A program made the position numbers and the translations under genes. This document shows positions 7,692 to 13,874 of a DNA stretch of 13,903 nt, piece by piece. Position 1 is the stretch's first letter, and each line of letters begins with the position of its first letter. The DNA is from JAVBSX01 sp964576215 (GTDB lineage Bacteria > Planctomycetota > Planctomycetia > Pirellulales > Thermoguttaceae), in NCBI GenBank assembly GCA_964576215.1, contig CAZNVM010000376.1, forward strand, positions 1-13,903, given 5' to 3'. The notes under the pieces are model-generated. The model saw only the letters and a program-made list of their open reading frames with translations. It searched no databases and was not told the origin of the DNA.

Positions 7692-7778
7692 TAATTACGA
7701 ATTACGAATTACTGGCGATTGGTTATGAATTCGTAAAGGGCTCGTAATTCGTAATTCGTAATTCGTAATTCGTAATTA
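7692..7778. repeat. Inverted heptamer arrays (GTAATTC type)
   Basis: Two bases after the fliM stop comes a 21-nt array of AATTACG units (7692-7712). An opposing array of about five GTAATTC units follows at 7744-7778. The left arm pairs perfectly over 21 bp with the end of the right arm, so the transcript would form a strong AT-rich hairpin, followed by A-rich sequence before the ferredoxin ATG. It resembles the short tandemly repeated heptamers (STRR) known from filamentous cyanobacteria, though relationship is not implied. Confidence 0.8.
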
Positions 7779-7788
7779 AAAAAAAGAC

Positions 7789-8070
7789 ATGGAAGTTATA
7801 AAAATACCGCGAAAGGAAACGCAAAATCACGTTACGATTAACGCCGGGTTGTGCAAAGGGTGTGAACTTTGCGTGAAAAATTGCCCCAAAGGCGTCTTGA
7901 AGATCGGCAACACGATCAATTTGCTCGGATACAAAACGGTCGTTGCGGATCACGAGAAATGCAGCGGTTGCGGTAACTGTTATTATATGTGTCCGGAACC
8001 GGCGGCAATCGCCGTGGAGCGAAATGTCCCGATCACACCGGCCAAACCAAAAGAAAAACGGGCCGCGTAA
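7789..8070 (+). CDS. 2[4Fe-4S] ferredoxin, 2-oxoacid:ferredoxin oxidoreductase delta-like
   Basis: 93 residues, predicted soluble and cytoplasmic. Two classical cluster motifs are intact: CKGCELCVKNCP (C22, C25, C28, C32) and CSGCGNCYYMCP (C58, C61, C64, C68). The opening VTINAGLCKGC, the KGVLKIG segment and the DHEKCSGCG spacing are typical of KorD/VorD/PorD, the subunit that passes electrons from 2-oxoacid oxidation to ferredoxin. No alpha, beta or gamma subunit gene follows; the next gene is flhB. It may therefore be an orphan delta subunit or a free dicluster ferredoxin. The Lys/Ala/Pro-rich tail after residue 80 is extra to the fold. No Shine-Dalgarno site is seen; the ATG follows an A-rich stretch. 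Confidence 0.9.
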   Translation: MEVIKIPRKETQNHVTINAGLCKGCELCVKNCPKGVLKIGNTINLLGYKTVVADHEKCSGCGNCYYMCPEPAAIAVERNVPITPAKPKEKRAA

Positions 8071-8098
8071 GTCTTTCCGTATTTTTGCCGACACTCCA

Positions 8099-8126
8099 CG
8101 CCGTACAGGGTACGCGGCTAAACAAA
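8099..8126 (+). repeat. Small palindrome, GGCTAAA family, before flhB
   Basis: CCGTACAGGGTACG forms a short hairpin with an AGG loop, followed by CGGCTAAACAAA. The same arrangement occurs at 9302-9326 and, in reverse orientation, three times at 10611-10693. It ends about 20 nt before the flhB start. Confidence 0.6.
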
Positions 8127-8144
8127 CATTGATCGCAGAAAACA

Positions 8145-9227
8145 ATGCCGGAAGAAGGAGGGGATAAAACCCACGAACCAACCCCCCGACGCCGGGAACA
8201 GGCGAGGGAGGAAGGGAACGTCGCCAAAAGTCAGGACTTGGCGTCTGCGCTGATATTGCTCGCCGCCGTCGTGCTCCTGATGACGCAAGGGAAAGCGATC
8301 TGCACCGAACTCTATGCGTTTACCGAAAAAAATCTCAGCGGCGAAACGTTTCTTTACGTTGCGGACCAGAACGATCTCGTTTCCTATTTCATTGCGGTAA
8401 TCCTGCGTTTCACCTGGTTGCTTTCGCTCTTCTTTCTCTTGCTCGTTGCGGCGGCGATCCTCGTCAACCTTGCCCAGGTCGGATTCCTTTGGTTGCCGAA
8501 CAAACTGGCGTTCAAACCGTCGCATCTCGACCCGATCAAAGGGTTCGGACGGATTTTTTCGATGCAAAGCGTCGTGCGGCTGGTCATGGGAATCGTGAAA
8601 ATCACGATTTGTGCGATGGTCGCGTTTTTTGCCGTGATTAAGGACATTGACCAAATTCTCGGCCTGATCGAACTTTCCGACGGACAAATCAGCATGTTTT
8701 TGTTCCAGACAATTCTCTGGGTCGCTCTCAAAATGGCGGTCGCTCTGGTCATTCTTGCGATTCTCGACTACCTGTATCAAAAGTGGAAGTACGAAAGGGA
8801 TTTGAGAATGACGACCCAGGAAATTCGGGAAGAAATGAAAAACACGCTCGGAAATCCGGAGATTCTCCAACGGCGGCGGCAACTCCAACGGGAGATGGCA
8901 CAGCAACGCATGGGGCAATCGGTTCCGCAAGCGGACGTGGTCGTAACGAATCCGACGGAATTGGCCGTTGCGCTTCGATGGGACGAAACAATGATCGCGC
9001 CGATCGTACTTGCCAAAGGGGCCGGGCTTCTCGCTCAAAAGATTCGGCGAATTGCGTTGGAACATGGAATCACCATTTACGAGCACAAACCGCTTGCGCA
9101 GGCACTTTACAAAAACGTGGAGATCAACCAAACGATTCCGTCCGAATACTGGAGTGCCGTCGCCGAGATTCTCGGTTTCGTTTACCGGCAAAAAGGCAGG
9201 AATGTCCCGCCCAAAAGTGCCGCATGA
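8145..9227 (+). CDS. flhB: Flagellar export gate specificity protein FlhB, with NPTE cleavage motif
   Basis: 360 residues, the usual FlhB length. FlhB sits in the inner membrane at the base of the flagellar export apparatus and switches export from rod/hook to filament proteins. The N-terminal signature is present (DKTHEPTPRRREQAREEG), followed by four membrane segments (about 33-50, 82-110, 143-164, 184-210). The cytoplasmic part has KWKYERDLRMTTQEIREE and KPLAQALY. The autocleavage motif, normally NPTH, reads NPTE (269-272): the cleaved Asn-Pro bond is present but the His is replaced by Glu. I believe some planctomycete FlhBs share this, but cannot check it here. The start is set by the conserved N-terminus; there is no Shine-Dalgarno site. 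Confidence 0.97.
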   Translation: MPEEGGDKTHEPTPRRREQAREEGNVAKSQDLASALILLAAVVLLMTQGKAICTELYAFTEKNLSGETFLYVADQNDLVSYFIAVILRFTWLLSLFFLLLVAAAILVNLAQVGFLWLPNKLAFKPSHLDPIKGFGRIFSMQSVVRLVMGIVKITICAMVAFFAVIKDIDQILGLIELSDGQISMFLFQTILWVALKMAVALVILAILDYLYQKWKYERDLRMTTQEIREEMKNTLGNPEILQRRRQLQREMAQQRMGQSVPQADVVVTNPTELAVALRWDETMIAPIVLAKGAGLLAQKIRRIALEHGITIYEHKPLAQALYKNVEINQTIPSEYWSAVAEILGFVYRQKGRNVPPKSAA

Positions 9228-9253
9228 TTTTGACCGAAAAAAAACCATACGAC

Positions 9254-9282
9254 TTGCTTTTTCCCATCGAATGTTTTAGAAT
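9254..9282 (+). promoter_or_regulatory. Sigma70-type promoter for the propeller lipoprotein gene
   Basis: TTGCTT (9254-9259) and TAGAAT (9277-9282) are 17 bp apart; the -10 matches at 5/6 and the -35 at 3/6. It lies 27 bp after the flhB stop and about 65 bp before the lipoprotein start. Transcription would begin near 9289, so the palindrome at 9302-9326 would lie within the leader RNA. Confidence 0.5.
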
Positions 9283-9301
9283 CACCGTCCGTGTTGAGTT
9301 G

Positions 9302-9326
9302 CGCCGCACAGGGTGCGGCGGCCAAA
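9302..9326 (+). repeat. Small palindrome, GGCTAAA family, before the lipoprotein gene
   Basis: CGCCGCAC and GTGCGGCG are a perfect 8-bp inverted pair around AGG, followed by GCCAAA. It ends about 20 nt before the ATG, the same spacing as the copy before flhB. Confidence 0.7.
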
Positions 9327-9346
9327 TTCTCCAACCATCCCCGTCG

Positions 9347-10603
9347 ATGATGTTGCGTTACTTTATCCCCCTTGCGACGCTTGCCGCTTTGCTCCTCGGT
9401 TGTACCGGTAATGCGGCAGTACCGCCGACCCACGAATCAAGTAAAACGATTCGGATTCCGCTCGAAGACCAAAATCTGGAGATTCGCACTTTCGTCGTCG
9501 ATCAAAAAGGGCGACTGCTTGCCGCAACCGGCGGAACACAATTCGTGTACAAGTACGTCGATGGGGATTACGTGATCAGCGAAGTCGAAACGTCCCCGTC
9601 AATCTGCGTTTTCGACGGAGACGGCAACCTGGAAGCGACCTGGAAACTCGACGTAACGCCGGAAGCTCTGGCCGTCGCGCCGGATGGTGCCATCTTCGCC
9701 GCCGGCCTCGGAAAAATCGTCAAGCTCAGCGACACCGGAAAAATTCTGAAAATGCTGGATAGTCCCCATTTGAAAAGTTTGCCGCCGCTCCCCGATTTGG
9801 AGAAACTTGCCGCTGAAGAAACCGAAGAACAGAAAAAGGACAAAGCCCAGCGCATCGTCGATCTCACGGCAGAAATGGGCCCACTCCAGCAGAAACTTTC
9901 GGAATCGTATGCGGAACTTCTGAAAGCCCAAAAGGACAACAACCAGGATAAAGTCATCCAAATTCAAACGGATGTCGAAACATTAACGATACAATATCGA
10001 ACGTTTCACACACAATTGACCTCCCTGAAAGCGGATCCGAAAGCGTTTGCCGTTCAGCAGCGCAACGCGGCGATACAGGCGAGAAGCGTCAAGAGCATTG
10101 CCGTTACGGAGCAGGACGTTTTCCTCTGCTGTCCGCCGTCCACCGGTTACGCTTCGGTTGTTTGGAGAATGAACCACGATTTTGAGGAAGAGCAAATCGT
10201 CGTCAAAGGTTTATCCGGTTGCTGCGGTCAGATGAACATCGCCGCCATTGACGGGAAACTCGTTGTCCCGGAAAACGGACGGATGCGGGTCAATGTTTAC
10301 GACCGCGACGGAAAGGTGCTCCACCAGTGGGGCGAAGACGAACGGGACAACGAAACGAGCGGGTTCGGAAGCTGTTGCAATCCGATGAATCTCACTTTTG
10401 ACGCCGCCGGCAATGTCCTTACGTCCGAAGCGAGCGTTGGAGCAATCAAGCGGTTTACGCTTGACGGAAAGTTTATCGAATCGGTCGCCCAGTCGAAAAT
10501 CGTGCCCGGCTGTAAACACACGCCCATCGGCATTTCCCCCGATGGGGACACGGTTTACATGCTCGACGTCACGCAACGCCAAGTCATCGTCATGAAGAAA
10601 TAA
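9347..10603 (+). CDS. Beta-propeller (NHL-like) lipoprotein with coiled-coil insert and vicinal cysteine pairs
   Basis: 418 residues from the ATG at 9347; a second ATG follows directly at 9350. The frame is open far upstream, but that part overlaps flhB and carries no homology-like features. The N-terminus is a lipoprotein signal with lipobox LLGC and lipidated Cys19, so the protein is anchored outside the cytoplasm. Propeller-type strands run from about 45 to 135 (VDQKGRLLAATGG, VAPDGAIFAAG) and from 245 to 418 (VYDRDGKVLHQWG, FDAAGNVLTSE, ISPDGDTVYMLD). They are split by a charged coiled coil at about 150-225. Adjacent cysteine pairs occur at 261-262, 292-293 (GCCGQMN) and 343-344 (GSCCNPMN), plus C389 (PGCKH). 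These could bind metal or form vicinal disulfides; the function is unknown. The regular blade spacing supports the fold, but I do not recognise a named family. Confidence 0.8.
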   Translation: MMLRYFIPLATLAALLLGCTGNAAVPPTHESSKTIRIPLEDQNLEIRTFVVDQKGRLLAATGGTQFVYKYVDGDYVISEVETSPSICVFDGDGNLEATWKLDVTPEALAVAPDGAIFAAGLGKIVKLSDTGKILKMLDSPHLKSLPPLPDLEKLAAEETEEQKKDKAQRIVDLTAEMGPLQQKLSESYAELLKAQKDNNQDKVIQIQTDVETLTIQYRTFHTQLTSLKADPKAFAVQQRNAAIQARSVKSIAVTEQDVFLCCPPSTGYASVVWRMNHDFEEEQIVVKGLSGCCGQMNIAAIDGKLVVPENGRMRVNVYDRDGKVLHQWGEDERDNETSGFGSCCNPMNLTFDAAGNVLTSEASVGAIKRFTLDGKFIESVAQSKIVPGCKHTPIGISPDGDTVYMLDVTQRQVIVMKK

Positions 10604-10610
10604 CATTTCG

Positions 10611-10693
10611 CCGCCGCACCTTGTGCGGTGATTTATTTAGCCGTCGCACCTTGTGCGGTGATTTATTTAGCCGTCGCACCTTGTGCGACGATT
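10611..10693 (-). repeat. Tandem 30-bp palindromic repeats before cheX
   Basis: Two full units (10611-10640, 10641-10670), differing at one base, and a partial third (10671-10693) of the pattern CCGTCGCACCTTGTGCGG plus TGATTTATTTAG. Each contains the hairpin CGCACCTTGTGCG. Read on the opposite strand each core is followed by GGCTAAATAAA, which makes this the inverted and tandemly amplified form of the palindromes at 8099 and 9302. There is no spacer diversity, so it is not CRISPR. An open frame through the repeats would extend the next gene upstream, but the Shine-Dalgarno site after them argues against that. Confidence 0.85.
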
Positions 10694-10695
10694 GA

Positions 10696-10702
10696 AAAGG
10701 AG
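10696..10702 (+). promoter_or_regulatory. Strong ribosome binding site fixing the cheX start
   Basis: AAGGAGA lies 6 nt before the ATG at 10709. It is one of few good Shine-Dalgarno sites in the window, and it rejects the upstream in-frame start at 10628. Confidence 0.7.
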
Positions 10703-10708
10703 AATCCT

Positions 10709-11239
10709 ATGTCGGAATCAGGTGGATTGAAAAGTTTTACAATCAACACGGCAATAACGAACGCCATTATTTTGTCGGTTGAGAACAGTTTTTCCATGTG
10801 TGAGTTACCGGTTCGCGTCGTGGGACTCTCCAAAGTTCCCGTAACGCTGTCCAACGCGAATGTGACCGGTATGATCGGCATGAACGGGAGGTGTTCCGGT
10901 TTTATGACGCTTACGCTCACGGAGCATATCGCGGTCATGGCGGTTTCGGGACTGATTCAAGACGCATTTTCCAAAATCAACAGTCAAGTGGTCGATGGTG
11001 TCGGCGAACTGACGAACATCATCTGCGGCGGCCTGAAAACGCGGCTTTCCAACACGCCCTGGGCATTGGACAACATTACGATTCCTTCCGTGATTTTGGG
11101 AAGCAATTATAACATTTCCTACGCCAAAGGAATCGAATTCGGCTCCGTGATGTTCGAAATCGACGACCCGGAAACGCTGTCAATCCACGACCGGCTCTTC
11201 CTTGTTACCACGTCGTTAATGCAGACACCGTCAAAATGA
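10709..11239 (+). CDS. cheX: CheX-like chemotaxis phosphatase
   Basis: 176 residues from the ATG at 10709. CheX and CheC proteins dephosphorylate CheY-P and so end the signal that acts on FliM. The active-site motif E-x-x-N is present as GELTNIICGG (E100, N103), preceded by the helix of FSKINSQVVDGV, as in CheX. The FMTLTLTE strand segment and the final strand GIEFGSVMFEI also fit the fold. It is about 20 residues longer than a typical CheX. Only one E-x-x-N motif is seen, as expected for CheX rather than CheC, which has two. The gene stands about 100 bp after the lipoprotein gene, and fliM and flhB lie upstream on the same strand. No receptor, CheA or CheY gene is in the window. Confidence 0.85.
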   Translation: MSESGGLKSFTINTAITNAIILSVENSFSMCELPVRVVGLSKVPVTLSNANVTGMIGMNGRCSGFMTLTLTEHIAVMAVSGLIQDAFSKINSQVVDGVGELTNIICGGLKTRLSNTPWALDNITIPSVILGSNYNISYAKGIEFGSVMFEIDDPETLSIHDRLFLVTTSLMQTPSK

Positions 11240-11245
11240 GAATAT

Positions 11246-11332
11246 GGAAAATCGGAAATCGGGGAGAATATTTTACACCCGATCTCCGATTTCCCCTACT
11301 GTCTTGAGTCACCATTTGTTTACGGTTTGAGT
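11246..11332. repeat. Composite element, second copy, left end missing
   Basis: Begins a few bases after the cheX stop. Heptamer-type arms pair: GGAAAATCGGAAATCGGGG (11246-11264) against CCCGATCTCCGATTTCCCC (11278-11296), with about one mismatch in the 15-bp core. The tail ACTGTCTTGAGT... (11298-11332) matches the tail of the copy at 2527-2690 at 29 of 35 bases. The outer left repeat ACTCAAA seen in the first copy is absent here. It lies between genes that converge (cheX + and the small gene at 11395 -), where a hairpin could act as a terminator. Confidence 0.65.
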
Positions 11333-11394
11333 CATTTTGTTACGGGTCTTAGTACAAGAACCAACCGGGAAAAGCGCAGGATTCGGCAATTGCC

Positions 11395-11604
11395 TCAATC
11401 GTTCACCGCTACCGATTGCCGTCTGATGCGTGCTTTTCGTCGCAAAGCGGCCCGTTCGCTTGCCAAGCGGAAATATTCACGGACTTCTTCGTCCGTCATG
11501 TGCTTGGTTTCTTCGTAAATTTCCGCTTGGATTCTTGCTTTCCATTCAAGTACCTTAAAGTCGTTGTCAACTTCAGGATTCCAGTTGTCTTCAAATTTCG
11601 TCAT
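11395..11604 (-). CDS. Small charged protein, probable partner of the PIN protein
   Basis: 69 residues. The start at 11604 is set by GGAGG followed by a 6-nt spacer (TGGAGGCATCCA then ATG); a longer open frame to 11688 lacks this. The sequence is highly charged and mostly helical: KVLEWKARIQAEIYEETKHM, then TDEEVREYFRLASERAALRRKARIR in two parts. The E-x-x-Y/MTDEEVREYFR pattern resembles small proteins encoded next to PIN-domain toxins in cyanobacteria and other phyla. No DNA-binding fold (ribbon-helix-helix, HTH, AbrB) is visible. Its start overlaps the end of the PIN gene by 14 bp, which suggests translational coupling. An antitoxin role is inferred from context only. Confidence 0.8.
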   Translation of the reverse strand: MTKFEDNWNPEVDNDFKVLEWKARIQAEIYEETKHMTDEEVREYFRLASERAALRRKARIRRQSVAVND

Positions 11605-12055
11605 TGGATGCCTCCATAAATTTTTTGGGTGTTTGGATTGCGATTTTGGAATGGCCCAGCATCTCATTGATGTCATTGTATCCCGCACGTCGGTAGATCA
11701 TGTGCTTGAAATTCCAACTGACAAACGCATCGGTTTTGCAAATCGTTGCAATGGCAATATGTCGGCAATCGTCGAGATTGGACGTACCGACAACATTCTC
11801 CGTAATATACTGCATTGCCAATTTGTTTGATTCCACTGTCGAAATAACCCGCTCAATTCGAGATTCCGGCAGTGCTTCAAAACGGTCACGGACACTTTGC
11901 GGCGCACGTTCGATTTCTTCTTCCAACACGTCCGACACAATGAGGATAAACTCATCGTTTCGGAAAGCCTCCCAAAACCGTTGCGAATCTTGCGAAAATT
12001 CCTTGGAAGGCGCACCGTAGACAACCGATGCGTCAATGTAAACACGTAATTTCAT
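11591..12055 (-). CDS. PIN-domain protein, probable toxin RNase
   Basis: 154 residues from the ATG at 12055, preceded by AGGAGAGG (12063-12070); the further upstream TTG at 12073 would place the start before that site. PIN domains are metal-dependent RNases, and VapC-type toxins use them. The acidic residues are where expected: D8 in VYIDASVV, E45-E47 in SDVLEEEIERA, and D95-D96 in LDDCRHIAIA. The final acidic position reads SWNFKH (N115), a motif I associate with one PIN subfamily, so it is not necessarily a defect. The gene overlaps both neighbours, by 23 bp with the HicB-like gene and 14 bp with the small charged gene, forming one tight operon. The toxin role and target RNA are inferred. 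Confidence 0.87.
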   Translation of the reverse strand: MKLRVYIDASVVYGAPSKEFSQDSQRFWEAFRNDEFILIVSDVLEEEIERAPQSVRDRFEALPESRIERVISTVESNKLAMQYITENVVGTSNLDDCRHIAIATICKTDAFVSWNFKHMIYRRAGYNDINEMLGHSKIAIQTPKKFMEASNDEI

Positions 12056-12221
12056 TCTGATCCCTCTCCTCAAGACAGAGCGTAATCACTTCAGCCAGCT
12101 TGTCCTGCAAATCATCGATGGTTTCGGCGAAGGTATGTGCTCCCGGTAAGCTCGGTACGGTACCGACGTACATACCACTTTCCAAATCTTTCTCGATAAA
12201 AGCCGTAAAATTTAACGTCAT
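12033..12221 (-). CDS. HicB-like single-domain protein
   Basis: 62 residues. The pattern FTAFIEKDLESGMYVGTVPSL then PGAHTFAETIDDLQDKLAEVI is that of the HicB/UPF0150 partial RNase-H fold: a beta strand, an acidic turn, a V-P-x-L-P-G loop and a helix. HicB proteins usually neutralise the RNase HicA encoded next door. Here no hicA is present and the neighbour is a PIN protein that overlaps by 23 bp. The C-terminal DNA-binding domain of longer HicBs is absent. A weak GGAAA lies before the ATG. It may be the antitoxin or an accessory of the PIN protein, or a remnant of a hicAB pair. The gene starts 18 bp after the hslU stop on the same strand, so it may be co-transcribed with hslU. Confidence 0.82.
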   Translation of the reverse strand: MTLNFTAFIEKDLESGMYVGTVPSLPGAHTFAETIDDLQDKLAEVITLCLEERDQNEITCLH

Positions 12222-12239
12222 TTTATTGTTTCCAAAAGT

Positions 12240-13625
12240 TTACAAGATAAACTTCTTCAAATCCTCTTCCTGAGTGATTTTTTGGAGTTGCTTTTTCACG
12301 TAAGCGGCGTCAATGGTTACGGTTTTGCCCCCCATGTCGGGCGCGTCAAAACTAAGCTCCTCGAGAAGCCGCTCCATGATCGTGTAAAGTCGTCTTGCCC
12401 CGATGTTTTGCGTTCGCTGATTCGCTTCAAACGCAAAATCGGCAAGCGTTTGAATCGCGTCCTTGCGGAAAACGATATTGACCTTTTCCGTGTTCATCAG
12501 TGCCTTATATTGCTTCGTCAGCGAACCGCTCGGCTCGGTGAGAATACGGACAAAATCCTCTTTCGTCAAATCGCTCAATTCGACGACAACGGGAAACCGC
12601 CCCTGTAATTCCGGCATGAGATCGCTCGGCTTGGAACGGTGAAACGCCCCGGCGGCGATGAAAAGAATGTGATCCGTTTTGACGAAACCGTACTTCGTTT
12701 GTACGGTCGTGCCTTCGACAATCGGCAACAGGTCCCGTTGCACCCCCTGCCGGGAAACGTCGGCTCCATGCTGCTTTTCGCTCGCAACAATCTTGTCAAG
12801 CTCGTCGATGAAAATAATCCCGACATTTTCCGCGAGTTCCACGGCGTCCGTTTGAACTTTATCCCGATTGATGAGCGAGTCGCATTCCTGCTCCATGAGG
12901 ATTGCCCTGGCGTCTTTGACGGACAGTTCCCGTTTGGTACGGCTTTTCGGCAGAATTTTGCTGAACATTTCGTCAAGGTTCAGGTCCATCATATCCATGC
13001 CCGGCATCCCCATCATAATGGGCGTAACCCGGGTTTCGGACGTAATGGATACCACTCGGTTATCCATTTCCCCGGACTGAAGCATTGCCCGGATTTTTTC
13101 ACGGTTGCGTTGATACCGCACCTGCTGTGGCGACTCCGATGGCTTTGCGACGTTAAGAACGTCCGGATCGTCGCCCAAATCGCCGTCCGAAGACGACGCA
13201 ACCATCGGCGGTGGGGGGAGCAGGAGATCAATCAAGCGATCTTCGACCCGTTTTTTTGCCTCTTCCTGGATTTTTTCCCGTTCCTGCTCACGAACCAGGC
13301 CGATGGAGTTTTCAACCAGTTCCCGAACCATGCTTTCGACATCACGTCCGTAATATCCGACTTCGGTGTACTTGGTCGCTTCGACTTTGATAAACGGCGC
13401 GCCGGTCAGCGCGGCCAGACGTCGGGCGATTTCCGTTTTCCCGACGCCAGTGGGGCCGACCATCATGATATTTTTCGGCGCAATCTCTTTTTTCATTGCG
13501 TCGTCAACACGCTGCCTGCGCCAACGATTCCGAATAGCAACGGCGACGGACCGTTTGGCGGCGTCCTGTCCGACGATGTGCTTGTCCAATTCAACAACGA
13601 TTTCTCGTGGGGTTAATTCGCGCAA
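12240..13625 (-). CDS. hslU: ATP-dependent protease ATPase subunit HslU
   Basis: 461 residues from a TTG start. HslU is the AAA+ unfoldase ring that feeds proteins into the HslV peptidase in the cytoplasm. The N-terminus LTPREIVVELDKHIVGQ is diagnostic. Walker A is GPTGVGKT (57-64), Walker B IIFIDELD (270-277), the pore loop GYYGRD (90-95; GYVG in E. coli), GRF at 342-344 and sensor 2 GARR (409-412). The inserted I domain lies roughly between 110 and 240 and includes a Met-rich stretch (MMGMPGMDMM). The C-terminus DLKKFIL is the type that docks into HslV. The TTG at 13625 is chosen because AGGAGG lies 5 nt upstream and the frame begins right at the conserved N-terminus; the extension to 13709 has no family match. 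hslV is not beside it in this window. Confidence 0.97.
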   Translation of the reverse strand: MRELTPREIVVELDKHIVGQDAAKRSVAVAIRNRWRRQRVDDAMKKEIAPKNIMMVGPTGVGKTEIARRLAALTGAPFIKVEATKYTEVGYYGRDVESMVRELVENSIGLVREQEREKIQEEAKKRVEDRLIDLLLPPPPMVASSSDGDLGDDPDVLNVAKPSESPQQVRYQRNREKIRAMLQSGEMDNRVVSITSETRVTPIMMGMPGMDMMDLNLDEMFSKILPKSRTKRELSVKDARAILMEQECDSLINRDKVQTDAVELAENVGIIFIDELDKIVASEKQHGADVSRQGVQRDLLPIVEGTTVQTKYGFVKTDHILFIAAGAFHRSKPSDLMPELQGRFPVVVELSDLTKEDFVRILTEPSGSLTKQYKALMNTEKVNIVFRKDAIQTLADFAFEANQRTQNIGARRLYTIMERLLEELSFDAPDMGGKTVTIDAAYVKKQLQKITQEEDLKKFIL

Positions 13626-13630
13626 AGTCT

Positions 13631-13636
13631 CCTCCT
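13631..13636 (-). promoter_or_regulatory. Ribosome binding site for the hslU TTG start
   Basis: Perfect AGGAGG on the - strand, 5 nt (AGACT) before TTG at 13625-13623. This decides for a TTG start. Confidence 0.8.
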
Positions 13637-13699
13637 GAAAAACAGGGATTTCCCAAAGAATTCCAGACTCCCGCCCGGAAAACCAGTTCACAGCAAGCG

Positions 13700-13727
13700 A
13701 GTGTATCAAAAACCCGATTTTTGACCA
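13700..13727 (-). promoter_or_regulatory. Possible hslU promoter
   Basis: On the - strand TGGTCA (13727-13722) and TACACT (13705-13700) are 16 bp apart, each matching at 4/6. This would give a leader of about 70 nt. The match is weak. Confidence 0.3.
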
Positions 13728-13753
13728 GCCCGTACCGAAAGGATTTGATTGGG

Positions 13754-13769
13754 CGGACTGCTCAGTCCG
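13754..13769. repeat. 16-bp palindrome in the divergent gap
   Basis: CGGACTGCTCAGTCCG: two 7-bp arms around CT. It lies between hslU and a possible gene going the other way, so it could be an operator or a small dispersed palindrome. No second copy is in the window. Confidence 0.45.
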
Positions 13770-13874
13770 TCGACAAGTTTGTATGAAAACCGGTAACTCC
13801 TTGTCAAATGTGAGTTAAACTGTGATTAGCAGAATTTTTTTCACAATCTCACCTTCAACCCAGGAGTCCCGGAA

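Noticed and set aside
8118..9248. Antisense open frame covering flhB
   Set aside because: flhB is certain on the other strand; the antisense product has no domain features.
8783..9346. Upstream extension of the lipoprotein reading frame into flhB
   Set aside because: It lies inside flhB in another frame; the signal peptide with lipobox begins at 9347.
10611..10693. CRISPR array
   Set aside because: Units are contiguous with no variable spacers and there are no cas genes; it is a palindromic tandem repeat.
10628..10708. Upstream start for the CheX-like protein, encoding YLAVAPCA repeats
   Set aside because: This is translation of the tandem palindromes; AAGGAGA is placed for the ATG at 10709.
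12639..13616. + strand open frame covering hslU
   Set aside because: A shadow of hslU, whose motifs are complete on the - strand.
13626..13709. 28-residue N-terminal extension of HslU from a TTG at 13709
   Set aside because: There is no family match, it would span the AGGAGG site, and the conserved N-terminus starts at 13625.
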